Below, in pieces: positions 1-9,359 of a stretch of 64,000 nucleotides of DNA. Both the position numbers and the translations under genes were made by a program. The stretch's first letter is position 1. Every line of letters starts with the position of its first letter. This DNA is from Chitinimonas taiwanensis DSM 18899 (lineage in GTDB: Bacteria; Pseudomonadota; Gammaproteobacteria; Burkholderiales; Chitinimonadaceae): NCBI RefSeq assembly GCF_900119825.1, contig NZ_FPKR01000005.1, positions 186,001 through 250,000 of the forward strand. Direction: 5' to 3'. The notes beneath the pieces are model-generated. The model worked only from the letters and a program-made list of their open reading frames with translations. It had not been told where the DNA came from and ran no database searches.

Positions 1-1
1 G

Positions 2-934
2 CTCAATATCATTTCCGGCCTCTTGATACCGAGCGAGGGCCGTGTGCTGTTCGACGGCCGCGATGTGACCACGCTGCCCACCGAGCAGCGCAATATCGCC
101 CAGGTTTTCCAATTCCCGGTCATCTACGACACCATGACCGTGTTCGACAACCTGGCCTTTCCGCTGCGCAATCGCAAGCTGCCGGAAAGCGAGGTGCGCA
201 GCCGGGTAGCCGAAATCGCCGAAATCCTCGACCTGAGCAGCGAACTAAAGCGACGCGCCAGCGGCCTGTCGGCCGAGGACAAGCAGCGCATCTCGCTCGG
301 GCGCGGTCTGGTGCGCAAGGATGTGGCCGCTGTACTGTTCGACGAGCCGCTGACCGTAATCGACCCGCATGTGAAATGGCTGCTGCGCCGCCAGCTCAAG
401 CGCATCCACCACCAGCTCAAGCTCTCGCTCATCTATGTGACCCACGACCAGATCGAGGCACTGACCTTTGCCGACCAGGTGGTGGTTATGTACCAGGGCC
501 AGGTCGTGCAGATGGGCACGCCACAGGACCTGTTCGAAGCGCCCGCGCATACCTTTGTCGGCCACTTCATTGGCAGTCCGGGCATGAATCTGCTGCCTTG
601 CGAACTGAATGGCGACTCGATCCGGGTGGGCGAGCAGTCGCTGGCAATTCCGCCCGCACTGGCCCAGCAGCTGGCCCAGGTAAGCGGACCGCTGACCCTG
701 GGCGTGCGGCCGGAATTCGTGCGCTGCGCGGCCGAGGGCGAACTGGCCAGCCTGCATGCACGCGTGCTGCGTCTCGAAGACCTGGGCACCAGCAAGCTGT
801 TGACCGTGCAGCTCGGCGCACACCAGCTCAAGGTCAAACTGGGCGAACACGCCGAATTGCCGGGCGAGCAGGTGCAGCTGGCGCTGCAGCCCGAGCGCAC
901 CATGTTCTACGCCGCCGAACGGCGCGTGGCTTAG
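2..934 (+). CDS. glpT: Glycerol-type ABC transporter ATPase, 5' end cut off by the window
   Basis: Cytoplasmic ATPase that would power glycerol or polyol import together with a sister ATPase lying outside the window. The reading frame is open from base 2, and the first residues (LNIISGLL) are those that normally follow a Walker A motif, so the true start lies upstream; the TTG at 23 is not the start. Visible are a Q-loop (QVFQFPVIYDT), Walker B plus catalytic Glu (AAVLFDEP), an H-loop (VTHDQ) and a C-terminal TOBE-like regulatory region. The signature motif is not LSGGQ but LSAEDKQ, a deviation I recall from the GlpT subunit of GlpSTPQV systems. The permease genes follow after 9 nt, so this is one operon. 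Confidence 0.85.
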   Translation, partial: LNIISGLLIPSEGRVLFDGRDVTTLPTEQRNIAQVFQFPVIYDTMTVFDNLAFPLRNRKLPESEVRSRVAEIAEILDLSSELKRRASGLSAEDKQRISLGRGLVRKDVAAVLFDEPLTVIDPHVKWLLRRQLKRIHHQLKLSLIYVTHDQIEALTFADQVVVMYQGQVVQMGTPQDLFEAPAHTFVGHFIGSPGMNLLPCELNGDSIRVGEQSLAIPPALAQQLAQVSGPLTLGVRPEFVRCAAEGELASLHARVLRLEDLGTSKLLTVQLGAHQLKVKLGEHAELPGEQVQLALQPERTMFYAAERRVA

Positions 935-943
935 GAAGACGCG

Positions 944-1819
<876 letters not shown>

Positions 1820-1822
1820 GCC

Positions 1823-2620
1823 ATGAAGAAACGCTCGTTTGGCCTGATCCTCTACCTGATCTTCGCCATCCTGCCCATCTACTGGATGGTCAATATGTCC
1901 CTGAAGACCAATGAGGAGATCACCGGTGCGCTGAGCCTGTGGCCCCAGCATCTGACCTTCGACAACTTCCGCACCATCCTGACCGACCCGGCTTGGTATG
2001 GCGGCTATATCAACTCACTGATCTATGTGCTGATCAATACCGTGCTATCGGTGGCGGTGGCCTTACCGGCCGCCTATGCCTTCTCGCGCTATGAATTCCT
2101 CGGCGACAAGCATCTGTTCTTCTGGCTGCTGACCAATCGCATGAGCCCGCCGGCCGTCTTCCTGCTGCCCTTCTTCCAGCTTTACTCGAGCATCAATCTG
2201 TTCGACACCCATATCGCGGTGGCGCTCGCGCACATGCTGTTCAATGTGCCGCTGGCGGTGTGGATACTGGAAGGTTTCATGTCCGGCGTACCGCGCGAGA
2301 TCGACGAGACCGCCTATATCGACGGCTACAGCTTTCCGCGCTTCTTCATACGTATCTTCATCCCACTGATCAGTGCCGGTATCGGGGTCACCGCCTTCTT
2401 CTGCTTCATGTTCAGCTGGGTGGAACTCTTGCTGGCACGCACGCTGACCTCGGTGGAAGCCAAGCCCATCGTCGCCATCATGACGCGCACCGTCTCGGCC
2501 GCCGGCATGGACTGGGGCGTGCTCGCCGCGGCCGGTGTGCTGACCATCGTGCCGGGCGCCCTGGTCATCTATTTCGTACGCAACTACATCGCGAAGGGTT
2601 TCGCGATGGGGCGTGTGTAG
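1823..2620 (+). CDS. glpQ: Glycerol-type ABC transporter permease 2
   Basis: Second inner-membrane permease (MalG-like, 265 residues, six predicted membrane segments), which pairs with the preceding permease to form the channel. The EAA loop reads EIDETAYIDGYSFPR near residue 158, with Tyr-Ile-Asp-Gly where most sugar permeases have Arg-Ile-Asp-Gly. The N-terminus MKKRSFGLILYLIFAI starts directly in a membrane helix and is preceded three nucleotides upstream by the stop of permease 1. Length and order (ATPase, permease, permease, small membrane protein, binding protein) match the GlpSTPQV arrangement known from rhizobia and pseudomonads. Confidence 0.85.
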   Translation: MKKRSFGLILYLIFAILPIYWMVNMSLKTNEEITGALSLWPQHLTFDNFRTILTDPAWYGGYINSLIYVLINTVLSVAVALPAAYAFSRYEFLGDKHLFFWLLTNRMSPPAVFLLPFFQLYSSINLFDTHIAVALAHMLFNVPLAVWILEGFMSGVPREIDETAYIDGYSFPRFFIRIFIPLISAGIGVTAFFCFMFSWVELLLARTLTSVEAKPIVAIMTRTVSAAGMDWGVLAAAGVLTIVPGALVIYFVRNYIAKGFAMGRV

Positions 2621-2629
2621 GAGTTCAAC

Positions 2630-2911
2630 ATGGAATTGTTCGCCTGGATGGCTTGGACCACACCGGTTGCAGTGTTCTTTATCAGCGTGGCGGTGCTGCT
2701 GCTTGGCATGACCGTATGGCAAATCAAATCGCCCACAGTGGCGCGGCGCGGATTTCTGCCCCTGCGCACCACGCGCGGTGATCGACTCTTTCTCGGCCTG
2801 CTCAGCGCCGCCTATATCAACCTGGCCTGGACCGGCCTCACCGATTTGAGCCAGTGGTTCGGCGCCGGCATCGCCCTGCTCTGGCTGCTGGTGGTGATGC
2901 GCTGGGGCTAG
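2630..2911 (+). CDS. DUF2160-type small integral membrane protein of the glycerol ABC operon
   Basis: A 93-residue protein with two or three hydrophobic helices (about residues 8-32, 50-66 and 74-90) separated by a basic loop with RRGFLPLRTTRGDR. Proteins of this type (DUF2160, recalled from memory) are regular members of glycerol/polyol ABC operons, lying between the second permease and the binding protein exactly as here. Their biochemical role is not established; an accessory subunit of the permease is a reasonable guess. It has its own ribosome site (GGAG at 2621-2624) and starts 9 nt after the permease stop. Confidence 0.8.
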   Translation: MELFAWMAWTTPVAVFFISVAVLLLGMTVWQIKSPTVARRGFLPLRTTRGDRLFLGLLSAAYINLAWTGLTDLSQWFGAGIALLWLLVVMRWG

Positions 2912-3013
2912 CTGGCCAGCACAGCATAGGTATCAAAACAGCCGCAGGCGCAGCCTTCCACCTGGAGCTGGGATTTACCCTCGAAGGTATGGTCACACAA
3001 TAAGGAGACAGCC

Positions 3014-4732
3014 GTGGTCAAGAAACTGGTAGTGGCAATCAGCCTCGCCTTCAGCGCACCGCTCGTAGTGGCAGGCCCTGCCGAGGCGCAGAAGTGGATA
3101 GACAGCGAATTCCAGCCCAGCACGCTGAGCAAGCAGCAGCAGATGGATGAGATGAAGTGGTTCATCGCCGCGGCCGACAAGCTCAAGAAAGCCGGCATCA
3201 ACGAGATCAATGTGGTGTCGGAAACCATCGACACCCATGTGTATGAATCGAAGACCCTGGCCAAAGCCTTTACCGAGATCACCGGCATCAAGGTCAACCA
3301 TGACCTGATCCAGGAAGGTGATGTGGTCGAGAAGCTGCAGACCCAGATGCAATCGGGCAAGAATATCTACGACGGCTGGATTTCCGACTCCGACCTGATC
3401 GGCACCCATTTCCGCTACGGCCAGATCGTGCCACTGACCGACTTCATGGCTGGCGAAGGCAAGGAGTACACGAGCCCGACGCTCGACCTGAAGGACTTCA
3501 TCGGTCTGAAGTTCACCACCGCGCCCGATGGCAAGCTCTACCAGCTGCCCGACCAGCAGTTCGCCAATCTGTACTGGTTCCGTGCCGACTGGTTCGAGCG
3601 CAAGGACCTGAAGGACAAGTTCAAGGCCAAGTACGGCTATGAATTGGGTGTACCGGTCAACTGGTCGGCCTATGAGGACATCGCCAACTTCTTTACCAAT
3701 GATGTGAAGACCATTGATGGCGTGAAGGTGTATGGCCACCTCGACTACGGCAAGAAGGACCCTTCGCTGGGTTGGCGCTTTACCGATGCTTGGCTGTCCA
3801 TGGCTGGTACCGCCGACAAGGGCATTCCGAACGGCATGCCGGTGGACGAATGGGGTATCCGTGTAGCGGCCGACAAGTGCACCCCGGTCGGCGCCTCGGT
3901 CAGCCGTGGCGGCGCTACCAATAGTGCGGCCGCCGTGTATGCACTGAGCAAGTACATCGACTGGATGAAGGCCTATGCGCCACCCCAGGCGCTGGGCATG
4001 ACCTTCTCGGAAGCCGGCCCGGTGCCGGCCCAGGGCAATATCGCCCAGCAGATCTTCTGGTACACCGCCTTTACCGCCTCGATGAACAAGCCGGGTCTGG
4101 CCGTGGTGAACAAGGACGGCACGCCGAAGTGGCGCATGGCCCCTGGCCCGCATGGCCCTTACTGGAAGGACGGCATGCAGAACGGCTACCAGGACGTGGG
4201 CAGCTGGACCTTCTTCAAGTCCACCCCGCTGCCGCGCCGCCAGGCTGCCTGGCTGTATGCGCAGTTCGTCACCGCCAAGACCACCTCGCTGAAGAAGACC
4301 ATCGTCGGCCTGACCCCGATCCGCGAATCGGACATCCAGAGCAAGGCGATGAGCGATATGGCGCCCAAGCTCGGCGGTCTGGTGGAGTTCTACCGCAGCC
4401 CGGCACGCGTGGCCTGGACGCCGACCGGCACCAATGTGCCTGACTATCCGAAGCTGGCGCAGCTGTGGTGGAAGAATGTGGCCACCGCGGTAGCCGGCGA
4501 AAAGACCCCGCAAGCCGCCATGGATAACCTGGCCAAGGAAATGGATGCGGTGATGGCCCGCCTGCAGCGCGCCGGCATGAGCAAGTGCGCGCCCAAGCTC
4601 AACCCGGAGAGCAATGACTGGGTGGGCAAGGGTGGCGCACCCTGGGCCAAGCTGGCCAACGAGAAGCCCAAGGGCGAAACCGTGCCTTACAACCAGCTGC
4701 TGCAAGCCTGGAAGGAAGGCCGGGTTAAGTAG
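3014..4732 (+). CDS. glpV: Glycerol-type ABC transporter periplasmic binding protein
   Basis: Periplasmic solute-binding protein of 572 residues, the long size class typical of GlpV. The start is GTG 3014, supported by AAGGAG at 3002-3007. A signal peptide is clear: a basic MVKK, a hydrophobic core (LVVAISLAFSAPLVV) and a likely cleavage after AGPAEA. The mature protein is rich in Trp and Tyr, as expected for a carbohydrate or polyol binder, with repeated WRF, WFRADW and YWKDG elements. It is preceded by a 102-nt gap after the membrane protein gene, so it may have an additional promoter, and is followed by a strong hairpin that could protect its mRNA. Confidence 0.85.
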   Translation: MVKKLVVAISLAFSAPLVVAGPAEAQKWIDSEFQPSTLSKQQQMDEMKWFIAAADKLKKAGINEINVVSETIDTHVYESKTLAKAFTEITGIKVNHDLIQEGDVVEKLQTQMQSGKNIYDGWISDSDLIGTHFRYGQIVPLTDFMAGEGKEYTSPTLDLKDFIGLKFTTAPDGKLYQLPDQQFANLYWFRADWFERKDLKDKFKAKYGYELGVPVNWSAYEDIANFFTNDVKTIDGVKVYGHLDYGKKDPSLGWRFTDAWLSMAGTADKGIPNGMPVDEWGIRVAADKCTPVGASVSRGGATNSAAAVYALSKYIDWMKAYAPPQALGMTFSEAGPVPAQGNIAQQIFWYTAFTASMNKPGLAVVNKDGTPKWRMAPGPHGPYWKDGMQNGYQDVGSWTFFKSTPLPRRQAAWLYAQFVTAKTTSLKKTIVGLTPIRESDIQSKAMSDMAPKLGGLVEFYRSPARVAWTPTGTNVPDYPKLAQLWWKNVATAVAGEKTPQAAMDNLAKEMDAVMARLQRAGMSKCAPKLNPESNDWVGKGGAPWAKLANEKPKGETVPYNQLLQAWKEGRVK

Positions 4733-4748
4733 TTGATGCGTATGGGCA

Positions 4749-4782
4749 GGCTGGCCATGCGGCACACGCGGCATGGCCAGCC
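4749..4782 (+). repeat. Intercistronic hairpin between binding protein and glpK
   Basis: A perfect 12-bp inverted repeat, GGCTGGCCATGC at 4749-4760 and its complement at 4771-4782, with a 10-nt loop. No T-tract follows, so it is not a normal Rho-independent terminator. A stem like this after an abundant binding-protein gene usually stabilises the upstream mRNA against 3' exonucleases and lowers read-through into the kinase; that role is inferred. Confidence 0.7.
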
Positions 4783-4864
4783 CGCTTGAATTCGCCGGGT
4801 CGGGCGGGTATACCGCCCAGCTAAGCCGCCCCTGGCACCACCCGGCAGCACAAAGGTTGATTGC

Positions 4865-6352
4865 ATGTCCTATATCCTCGCCCTCGACCAGGGCACCACC
4901 AGTTCGCGCGCCATCGTCTTCGATCACCAGGGCCAGGCTGTGGCCAGCGCGCAGCAGGAATTCCGCCAGATCTTCCCCGCTTCGGGCTGGGTCGAGCACG
5001 ATCCGCTTGACCTGTGGCACAGCCAGCTGGCCACCGCGCGTGAAGCGCTGCAGAAGGCCGGCATCGGCGCGCGCGACCTCGCTGGCCTTGGCATCACCAA
5101 TCAACGCGAAACTACCGTGCTGTGGGATCGCAAGACCGGCCAGCCACTGGCCAATGCCATCGTCTGGCAGGACCGCCGCACCGCCGCGATGTGCGAGAAA
5201 CTGGCCGCCGCCGGCCACGCCGAGCTGATCCGTGCACGCACCGGCCTTGTGCTTGACTCCTATTTTTCCGCCACCAAGCTGGCCTGGCTGCTCGACACCC
5301 TGCCCGACGCACGCCAGCGCGCCGAGGCTGGCGAGCTGGCCTTTGGCACCGTCGATAGCTGGCTGATCTGGCAGCTGAGTGGCGGGCGCTTGCATATCAC
5401 CGATGTCAGCAATGCTTCGCGCACCATGCTGTTCGACATCCACCGCCGCGTCTGGGATGCCGACATCCTGGCGCTGCTGAACATCCCCGCCTCGCTCCTG
5501 CCCGAGGTGCACCACTCAAGCGGCCAGTTCGGCCTGACCGATGCCGAATGGCTGGGCGCGCCGGTGATGATTGCCGGCATTGCCGGCGACCAGCAAGCCG
5601 CCCTGTTCGGCCAGGCCTGCCATCAACCCGGCATGGCCAAGAATACCTATGGCACCGGCTGCTTCATGCTGCTGCAAACCGGCAGCGTGGCCCGCCGCTC
5701 CGAGCACGGCCTGCTCACCACCGTCGCCGCCCAGGGCAGCAGTGAACCGCGCTTTGCCCTGGAAGGCAGCGTGTTTGTCGGCGGCGCCGTCGTGCAATGG
5801 TTGCGCGATGGCCTGGGCATGGTGTCGTCCTCGCAAGCGGTGGAACCCCTGGCCGCCTCGGTGCCCGATAGCGGCGGGGTGATCTTCGTCCCGGCCTTCA
5901 ACGGCCTGGGCGCACCGCACTGGGACCCACATGCGCGTGGCGGTCTGCTTGGTCTGTCGCGCGGCACCACCCAGGCGCATATCGCCCGCGCCGCGCTAGA
6001 AGGCATCGCCTTCCAGTCGGCCGATCTGCTGGAAGCCATGCAGGCCGATGCCGAGGCGCCGCTGACCGAGCTGCGCGTGGATGGCGGTGCGGCGGCGAAT
6101 AATCTGCTCCTGCAGGTACAGGCCGATCTGCTCGGCGTACCGGTAGTGCGCCCCAAGGTGCTGGAAACCACCGCCCTGGGCGCCGCCCAGCTGGCCGGCC
6201 TCGCCACTGGCGTATACAGCGATATCGCCGAACTGGAGCGCTGCTGGCAGGTGGACCGCATCTTCACCCCGGCCATCAGCCGCGACGAAGCCGAAAGCCG
6301 CCGCGAGCGCTGGCGTAGTGCGGTGACCCGCGTCCAGCACTGGCAGGGCTGA
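4865..6352 (+). CDS. glpK: Glycerol kinase
   Basis: Phosphorylates glycerol to sn-glycerol-3-phosphate with ATP in the cytoplasm, trapping what the upstream transporter imports. The 495-residue length is normal for GlpK. The FGGY fold is complete: N-terminal phosphate loop [13 protein letters not shown] (residues 7-19), [10 protein letters not shown] and WQDRRT in the substrate-binding half, GTVDSWLIW near residue 162, the [13 protein letters not shown] loop with catalytic Asp near 241, and the C-terminal signature [11 protein letters not shown]. No domain is missing. It starts 132 nt after the binding protein gene beyond the hairpin and is probably in the same transcription unit. Confidence 0.95.
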   Translation: MSYILALDQGTTSSRAIVFDHQGQAVASAQQEFRQIFPASGWVEHDPLDLWHSQLATAREALQKAGIGARDLAGLGITNQRETTVLWDRKTGQPLANAIVWQDRRTAAMCEKLAAAGHAELIRARTGLVLDSYFSATKLAWLLDTLPDARQRAEAGELAFGTVDSWLIWQLSGGRLHITDVSNASRTMLFDIHRRVWDADILALLNIPASLLPEVHHSSGQFGLTDAEWLGAPVMIAGIAGDQQAALFGQACHQPGMAKNTYGTGCFMLLQTGSVARRSEHGLLTTVAAQGSSEPRFALEGSVFVGGAVVQWLRDGLGMVSSSQAVEPLAASVPDSGGVIFVPAFNGLGAPHWDPHARGGLLGLSRGTTQAHIARAALEGIAFQSADLLEAMQADAEAPLTELRVDGGAAANNLLLQVQADLLGVPVVRPKVLETTALGAAQLAGLATGVYSDIAELERCWQVDRIFTPAISRDEAESRRERWRSAVTRVQHWQG

Positions 6353-6368
6353 GCTTTTGCTCAGCTTT
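6348..6368 (+). terminator. Weak terminator-like hairpin at the end of glpK
   Basis: GCTGAGC (6348-6354), a TTTT loop and GCTCAGC (6359-6365), followed only by TTT. The stop codon of glpK lies inside the stem. The stem is perfect but short and the T-tract poor, so it would at best be a partial terminator. Confidence 0.35.
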
Positions 6369-6434
6369 GGCCGGGGCAAAATGTAGTAAAAATTCATACG
6401 CTACATATTTCGGGCCAAGTGGCGCCGTTTCGAT

Positions 6435-6440
6435 TAGGAT
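6435..6440 (+). promoter_or_regulatory. Putative -10 element for tpiA
   Basis: TAGGAT followed by GCCGCCG, about 70 nt before the tpiA start. The same layout, a -10-like hexamer directly followed by a GC-rich discriminator, occurs at 9345, 17326, 19481 and 60973. I see no good -35 hexamer at standard spacing. Confidence 0.4.
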
Positions 6441-6511
6441 GCCGCCGATTCAAATTTTGGCCCGTGCCGGCCGGCGCACAACGCCGCTGCGGCACCGCTC
6501 TGGAGTAAAGC

Positions 6512-7291
6512 GTGACCCAAGCCCCTCTGAACGCCCTGGTGGTGGGCAACTGGAAAATGAACGGCAGCCTGGCCACCAATGCCACCCTGCTGGAAGGCCT
6601 GCGCGCCGAAGCCGCCAGCTTCGCGAATATCACCGTCAGCGTCTGCCCACCCTTCCCTTACCTCGCGCACAGCGCCAGCCTACTGGCTGGCAGCGCGATC
6701 AGCTGCACCGCCCAGAACCTGTGCCATGAAGCCGCCGGCGCCTACACCGGCGAAGTGGCCGCCAGCATGCTGGCCGAGCTTGGCTGCCGCTATGTGCTGG
6801 CCGGTCATTCGGAACGGCGTGCCATGTTTGGCGACAGCAGCGAGCGGGTGGCGGCCAAGACGCGCATGGCCTTCAATGCCGGCCTGATCCCGATCGTCTG
6901 CGTGGGCGAAACCCTGGCCCAGCGCGAAGCCGGCCAAACCGAAGCCACGCTCTCGGCCCAGCTGTTGCCCTCGTTGGCCAGCCTGTCGCCGGCCGAGCTG
7001 GACAAGCTGGTGCTTGCCTACGAGCCGGTATGGGCCATCGGCACCGGTCACGTGGCCTCGGCCGAGCAGATCAGCAGCGTGCTTCACTATCTGCGCGCGC
7101 TGGTGGCCAGCAGCACCGGCCAGGCCGATATCGCCCAGCGTATGCCGGTGCTGTACGGTGGCAGCGTGAACCCGGCCAGCGCACAATGGCTGGCCAAGAT
7201 GCCTGAGGTATCGGGCGTGCTGGTCGGCGGCGCCTCGCTCAATGCGCGCGACTTCAGCGAGATCTGCCGCAGCTTCGCCCAGGGCCGCTGA
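6512..7291 (+). CDS. tpiA: Triose-phosphate isomerase
   Basis: Interconverts dihydroxyacetone phosphate and glyceraldehyde-3-phosphate, linking the glycerol branch upstream to glycolysis and gluconeogenesis. Active-site elements are complete: NWKMNG (catalytic Lys near residue 14), AGHSERR (catalytic His near 97), YEPVWAIGTG (catalytic Glu near 170, followed by flexible loop 6) and YGGSVNPA (phosphate-binding). The 259-residue length is normal. The start is GTG 6512 with GGAG at 6500-6503. In many betaproteobacteria tpiA is followed by secG and the nuo operon; here an antiporter gene follows. Confidence 0.96.
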   Translation: MTQAPLNALVVGNWKMNGSLATNATLLEGLRAEAASFANITVSVCPPFPYLAHSASLLAGSAISCTAQNLCHEAAGAYTGEVAASMLAELGCRYVLAGHSERRAMFGDSSERVAAKTRMAFNAGLIPIVCVGETLAQREAGQTEATLSAQLLPSLASLSPAELDKLVLAYEPVWAIGTGHVASAEQISSVLHYLRALVASSTGQADIAQRMPVLYGGSVNPASAQWLAKMPEVSGVLVGGASLNARDFSEICRSFAQGR

Positions 7292-7479
7292 GCTTTTTTG
7301 CCCCGGCAGGGAATTCAGCCGGCGCCAGCCAGTCGTAAAGCGCTTGTCTTTACGCACTGTGCTCGCGCCGGCTGTGTTATTTATTCGCCTGCGCAACCGC
7401 GCTGCTACCCCTTCACCGCGTTCATCGCCGTCCCAACAAGGCTGATTACAGCCGATAACCCAGCAAAGGGAGACGATCC

Positions 7480-9174
7480 ATGCCCCACAGCGTCGAGCTG
7501 ATCACCACCATCGCGGCCGCCCTTGGCCTGTCCCTGATTCTTGGCTTCCTGGCCGCTCGGCTGAAGCTGCCGCCCCTGGTCGGCTACCTGGTCGCCGGCA
7601 TCTGTATCGGCCCGGCCACGCCCGGCTTTGTGGCCGATGTGGGCCTCGCAGGCCAGCTGGCCGAAATTGGTGTGATGCTGCTGATGTTCGGCGTCGGCCT
7701 GCACTTCTCGCTCGGCGATCTGCTCTCGGTCAAGCGCATCGCCCTGCCCGGCGCGGTGGTGCAGATGCTGGTGGCCACGCTGCTGGGTATGGCGGTGGCG
7801 CACTACTGGGGCTGGAGCCTAGGCGGTGCACTGGTGTTCGGCCTGTCGCTCTCGGTGGCCAGCACAGTGGTGCTGCTGCGCGCGCTGGAGGACCGCGGCG
7901 TGCTCGATTCGGTGAATGGCAAGATCGCAGTGGGCTGGTTGGTGGTGGAGGACCTGGCCATGGTGCTGGTGCTGGTACTGCTGCCCCCGCTGGCCGGTTG
8001 GCTGGGCGGCACCGTGCAGCCCGGTAGCGGATCACTGTGGAGCACGCTGGCCACTACCCTGGGTCAGGTCGCCGCCTTTGTGGTGTTGATGCTGGTGGTA
8101 GGCAAGCGAGTCTTTCCCTGGCTCCTGCTGCAGGTATCGCGCACCGGCTCGCGCGAACTGTTCACGCTGTGCGTGATCGCCGCGGCGGTCGGCATCGCCT
8201 ATGGCTCGGCCCATCTATTCGGCGTGTCGTTCGCACTGGGTGCCTTCTTTGCCGGCATGGTGATGCGCGAATCGCCGCTCAGCCACCGCGCTGCCGAAGA
8301 ATCGCTGCCACTGCGCGATGCCTTCTCGGTGCTGTTCTTCGTCTCGGTCGGCATGCTGTTCGACCCACGCGTGCTGCTAGAGCAGCCACTGCAGGTGCTG
8401 GCCGTGGTGGCCATCATCATCATCGGCAAGTCGCTGGCTGCCTTTCTGCTGGTCATCGCCTTCCGCTATCCGCTCAATACCGCGCTCACCGTATCGGCCA
8501 GCCTGGCCCAGATCGGCGAGTTCTCCTTCATCCTGCTGGGCCTTGGCATCGCGCTTGGCCTGATGCCGGCCGAGGGCCAGAGCATGGTGCTGGCTGGCGC
8601 GCTGATCTCCATCGCGCTCAACCCGCTGCTCTTCCATGCCATCGAACCGATCCAGCGCTGGATACGCGCACGCAACAATCTGGCCCGCCTGCTCGAGCGC
8701 CCGGACGACCCGCTGGCCGAACTGCCGATGAGCACCGATCAGCAGCATCTGAGCGGCCAAGTGGTCTTGGTCGGCTATGGCCGCGTGGGCCGGCATATTG
8801 CCCGCGCGCTGCGCGAGCAAAACCGCCCTTATGTGGTGGCCGAGCAGAACCGCGAGATCGTCGAGCGCCTGCGTGCCAAGGGTGTGCCAGCGGTATCGGG
8901 CGATGCGGCCGAACCGGCCGTGCTGATCCAGGCCCATGTGGCGCGTGCCGGCACCCTGGTCATCGCGATTCCCGACGCCCTGAAGGCGCGCCAGATGATA
9001 GAGACCGCCCAGACGCTGAACCCGGGCGTGGTCATCGTAGTGCGCAGCCATTCCAGCGAAGAGGCCGAGCTGCTGGCCAAGCTGCCCGGTGTGACCGTGC
9101 TGCTGGGCGAACAGGAGCTGGCGCGCAGCATGAGCGCGCTGGTGCTGGCCGAGGCCAAGCCGACCGCACACTAA
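7480..9174 (+). CDS. ybaL: YbaL/KefC-type monovalent cation:proton antiporter
   Basis: Inner-membrane CPA2 antiporter, 564 residues, probably exchanging K+ or Na+ for protons. The first roughly 385 residues are a Na+/H+ exchanger domain of 12-13 helices, with GVGLHFSLGDL and the conserved ASTVVLLRALEDRG segment. A RCK/TrkA-N nucleotide-binding domain follows, starting with VVLVGYGRVGRHIARAL near residue 424 (the glycine-rich Rossmann loop). I recall E. coli YbaL as nearly the same length and very similar at the N-terminus, which makes YbaL a better match than KefB or KefC. The start ATG 7480 has a good ribosome site (GGGAG at 7468-7472), in a separate unit from tpiA. Confidence 0.88.
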   Translation: MPHSVELITTIAAALGLSLILGFLAARLKLPPLVGYLVAGICIGPATPGFVADVGLAGQLAEIGVMLLMFGVGLHFSLGDLLSVKRIALPGAVVQMLVATLLGMAVAHYWGWSLGGALVFGLSLSVASTVVLLRALEDRGVLDSVNGKIAVGWLVVEDLAMVLVLVLLPPLAGWLGGTVQPGSGSLWSTLATTLGQVAAFVVLMLVVGKRVFPWLLLQVSRTGSRELFTLCVIAAAVGIAYGSAHLFGVSFALGAFFAGMVMRESPLSHRAAEESLPLRDAFSVLFFVSVGMLFDPRVLLEQPLQVLAVVAIIIIGKSLAAFLLVIAFRYPLNTALTVSASLAQIGEFSFILLGLGIALGLMPAEGQSMVLAGALISIALNPLLFHAIEPIQRWIRARNNLARLLERPDDPLAELPMSTDQQHLSGQVVLVGYGRVGRHIARALREQNRPYVVAEQNREIVERLRAKGVPAVSGDAAEPAVLIQAHVARAGTLVIAIPDALKARQMIETAQTLNPGVVIVVRSHSSEEAELLAKLPGVTVLLGEQELARSMSALVLAEAKPTAH

Positions 9175-9344
9175 AGCCCACAGCGGGCCGGCTGGCCGGT
9201 GCCAAAAAGTAAAAGCACAGCAAGTGGCCATAGCCGGGTCAATAATCAGGGCTGGGCTAGCGTGCAATGCCGCACCAGGCCTGCCACACAGGCTGTTTTC
9301 ACCCATTTGGGGGATGGGATTCCCCCGAGTGGGCGGGGCTCGGC

Positions 9345-9350
9345 TAAGAT
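9345..9350 (+). promoter_or_regulatory. Putative -10 element for mrcA
   Basis: TAAGAT followed by GCCGCAC. If used, transcription would begin near the TTG codon at 9360, leaving almost no 5' leader, so the mRNA would be leaderless or would use the GTG at 9390. Confidence 0.45.
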
Positions 9351-9359
9351 GCCGCACTT

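Noticed and set aside
2993-5515. An 840-codon open frame on the minus strand across the glycerol binding-protein and kinase genes
   Set aside because: It lies opposite two well-supported genes, its protein is His-, Gly- and Arg-rich without domains, and such frames are expected by chance in GC-rich DNA with strong codon bias.
6379-6410. A short inverted repeat (ATGTAG...CTACAT) between glpK and tpiA as an operator
   Set aside because: The arms are only six bases with a 14-nt spacer; such pairs occur by chance and no regulator is near.
8377-9357. A 326-codon minus-strand frame across the end of the antiporter gene
   Set aside because: It lies opposite the conserved RCK domain and has no recognisable domain.
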